Origin: Microbacterium nymphoidis
GTDB taxonomy: Bacteria > Actinomycetota > Actinomycetes > Actinomycetales > Microbacteriaceae
Assembly (NCBI RefSeq): GCF_021044885.1
Contig: NZ_JAJNOD010000002.1
Span: 310,001 to 374,000 of the forward strand
Length of the DNA stretch: 64,000 bases
Direction of reading: 5' to 3'
Positions 62,402-64,000 of the stretch are shown here, piece after piece. The notes under the pieces were generated by a model, which saw nothing but the letters and a program-made list of their open reading frames with translations, was not told the DNA's origin and made no database searches. Every line of letters begins with the position of its first letter. Position 1 is the stretch's first letter. Both the position numbers and the translations under genes were made by a program.

Positions 62402-63216
62402 GTTCGGTGACTCTCGCCAATGGCCGCAGCGTGACGCTTCCGGAGCGTCCTCGCGGCCGGTGGAAGCTGTGGGCCATCGCCGCCGTGGTCATCGCGATCA
62501 CCGTCATCATGTGCCTGCCCGGTATCGGCATCGGTTTCGATCTGCAGGCGATCGTGCGCAATTGGCAGCACGGCGCCGACAAGGTCGTCAAGCTCCTGAT
62601 GCCGGACTGGGCGTTCTTCCCACGCACCGTGGCGCCCTGGGTGGAGACGCTGCAGATGGCCGTGATCGCCACCGCGGTCGCCTCGGTGATCGCGCTGCCG
62701 GTGAGCTTCTGGGCGGCTCGTCCGAGCAACCCCAACGCGTGGTCGCGCGGCGTGGTGCGGACGGTCCTCAACGTCATCCGCTCCATCCCGGACCTGCTGT
62801 ACGCCGCGGTGCTCGTGGCGATGGTGGGCGTCGGTGCCCTGCCCGGCATCCTCGCGCTGGTCATCTTCAATCTCGGCATCATCGTCAAGCTGGTCTCGGA
62901 GGCCATCGACATCACCGACGCCGGGCCGATCGAGGCTGGCCGGGCGGCCGGTGGCACGCAGACGCAGATCAACCGCGCCCTGGTGCTTCCCGACACCTGG
63001 CCGGCGTTCGCCAGCCAGGTGCTGTTCGTGTTCGAGCTGAACGTTCGTGCCTCCACCGTCCTGGGTCTGGTCGGGGCGGGCGGCATGGGGCTGCTGATCG
63101 ACTCGGTTCGTACGTTCTACCGCTACGATCAGCTCTCGCTCATCATCCTGGAGATCCTCATCGTGGTGATCGTCATCGACGTGGTCAGCGATGCCATCCG
63201 ACGGAGGCTCGTATGA
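62398..63216 (+). CDS. phnE: Phosphonate-type ABC transporter permease 1
   Basis: The 272-residue protein has about six membrane segments and the EAA-like loop [22 protein letters not shown], typical of Phn[17 protein letters not shown] and [15 protein letters not shown] are hallmark segments. The ATG overlaps the phnC stop as ATGA, and its stop overlaps the next start. Two different phnE genes in a row indicate a heterodimeric channel. Confidence 0.9.
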   Translation: MSSVTLANGRSVTLPERPRGRWKLWAIAAVVIAITVIMCLPGIGIGFDLQAIVRNWQHGADKVVKLLMPDWAFFPRTVAPWVETLQMAVIATAVASVIALPVSFWAARPSNPNAWSRGVVRTVLNVIRSIPDLLYAAVLVAMVGVGALPGILALVIFNLGIIVKLVSEAIDITDAGPIEAGRAAGGTQTQINRALVLPDTWPAFASQVLFVFELNVRASTVLGLVGAGGMGLLIDSVRTFYRYDQLSLIILEILIVVIVIDVVSDAIRRRLV

Positions 63217-64000
63217 GCGCCGTCGGCCTCGCGCGCCCCGCGTCCTCGTTGCCCGTCCAGCCCCGCCATCCGTGGCGGCTTCTCGTCGGCGGTGCGGTCA
63301 CCGTCGTGGTGCTGGTGGCGTTCTGGTCGGTGGACATCACCTGGTCGCGCCTCGCCGATCTGCCGGCGGAGATCATCCGCTACGTCGGCCTGATGTTCGC
63401 CTCGCCCAACTGGGCGAAGCTGCCCGACGCCCTGCTGCAGACCTGGCGATCCATCGAGATGGCCTGGATCGGCACGGTGCTCGGCATCATCCTCGCCACG
63501 CCGGTCAGCTTCTTCGCCGCGCGCGGATTCGGCCCTGCCTGGCTGCGGTGGCTGCTGCGCGGGATCTTCTCGCTGATCCGGGCCGTACCGGAGATCATCT
63601 TCGCCATCATCATCCTCTCCGTCACCGGCCTCACTCCGCTGACGGGAGCCCTGGCCCTCGCGATCAATGGTGTCGGCACCCTCGGCAAGTGGGGGTACGA
63701 GGCGGTCGAGGCGGTCACTCCGGGCCCGATCGAGGCGGCGCGCGCCGCAGGAGGCGGGACCCTGCAGGTGATCCGGTGGGGCGTGTGGCCGCAGGTCGCG
63801 CCGGCCTTCCTGTCGTTCTGGCTGTACCGCTTCGAGATCAACGTCCGCTCGTCCGCGGTGCTCGGACTGATCGGCGTCGGCGGCATCGGCGACATGCTGA
63901 CCTCCTACACCCAGTACCGTGAGTGGTCGACGGTCGGCGTGCTGCTGATCGTCGTGGTGGTCGTCACGATGGCCATCGACGCCGTCTCCGGGGCGCTGCG
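63213..64000 (+). CDS. phnE: Phosphonate-type ABC transporter permease 2 (partial)
   Basis: This second phnE is open to the right edge (262 codons visible), so its stop lies outside. The ATG at 63213 overlaps the previous stop (ATGA). After about 20 polar residues come a membrane span (LLVGGAVTVVVLVAFW) and the family segments LIRAVPEIIFAIIIL, GPIEAARAAGGGTLQVIRWG and VRSSAVLGLIGVGGIG, which parallel those of the first permease. Judging by the family, only a few residues are missing. It completes a transporter of the PhnD-PhnC-PhnE-PhnE type. Confidence 0.9.
   Translation, partial: MSAVGLARPASSLPVQPRHPWRLLVGGAVTVVVLVAFWSVDITWSRLADLPAEIIRYVGLMFASPNWAKLPDALLQTWRSIEMAWIGTVLGIILATPVSFFAARGFGPAWLRWLLRGIFSLIRAVPEIIFAIIILSVTGLTPLTGALALAINGVGTLGKWGYEAVEAVTPGPIEAARAAGGGTLQVIRWGVWPQVAPAFLSFWLYRFEINVRSSAVLGLIGVGGIGDMLTSYTQYREWSTVGVLLIVVVVVTMAIDAVSGAL

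Noticed and set aside
63191..63922. 243-residue plus-strand frame at the right edge
   Set aside because: It is in a different frame from the second phnE gene, which starts at 63213, shows all permease motifs and simply has no stop before the window ends.

Overview
The window is high-GC DNA with dense gene packing, many GTG starts, ATGA/TGATG gene overlaps, Tat and lipoprotein signal sequences, LPXTG wall-anchored proteins and a hadA-hadB-murB block. This fits a Gram-positive actinobacterium, most likely Microbacteriaceae (Microbacterium-like). That assignment is inferred from gene content; no rRNA lies in the window. I see no phage, insertion sequence, integrase or CRISPR array.

Layout. 1-1.4 kb: the end of an FBP-type zinc-finger gene, a PfkB kinase and tRNA-Tyr, followed by stacked hairpins. 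1.7-8.8 kb (minus): an orphan sugar-binding lipoprotein, a ROK regulator, a nucleoside hydrolase and a large secreted clan GH-A glycosidase; two look-alike palindromic sites suggest one regulon. 9-18.2 kb: a hypothetical gene, an inositol-monophosphatase-family enzyme, an M23 peptidase with a possibly structured leader, tRNA-Thr and tRNA-Met, a lipoprotein, an MFS transporter, a 27-bp tandem repeat, and a TetR-MFS-M20 amidohydrolase operon. 18.4-24.3 kb: an operator array, a membrane-anchored protein with a tail that resembles PpiC foldases, a 1445-residue LPXTG beta-helix protein and a small zinc-ribbon protein.

24.4-35.4 kb is a glycan-uptake regulon. Two CUT1 transporters (binding protein plus two permeases each, no ATPase), a GH63/MGH1-type glycosidase, a GH42 beta-galactosidase and a GntR/FCD repressor are tied together by three copies of a near-palindrome with core ATTCTGTATACAGAAT. 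35.5-40.4 kb is an unusual cassette: split glycine decarboxylase P-protein (gcvPA-gcvPB), an AcoX-like ATP-NAD kinase and an SDR, with no gcvH, gcvT or lipoamide dehydrogenase nearby. It is the best candidate here for an undescribed pathway.

40.5-46.9 kb (minus): an LPXTG LamG/endonuclease-exonuclease-phosphatase-like protein lacking several canonical catalytic residues, co-directional with a Tat-exported phospholipase C, then a GntR/UTRA regulator. 47-50.7 kb (plus): TSUP permease, HAD hydrolase, hadA, hadB, murB. 50.7-56.7 kb (minus): a ChvE-GguA-GguB-type multiple-sugar ABC operon with its own ROK regulator and an extra single-domain ATPase. 56.9-59.8 kb (minus): an aminotransferase, a YqhA-family membrane protein and a hypothetical gene. 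59.8-64 kb (plus): a HAD hydrolase leading into a phnD-phnC-phnE-phnE transporter; the last gene runs off the window.

Long perfect hairpins sit at most convergent junctions. Two of them, 6 kb apart, are related in sequence and differ by compensatory base changes in both arms.
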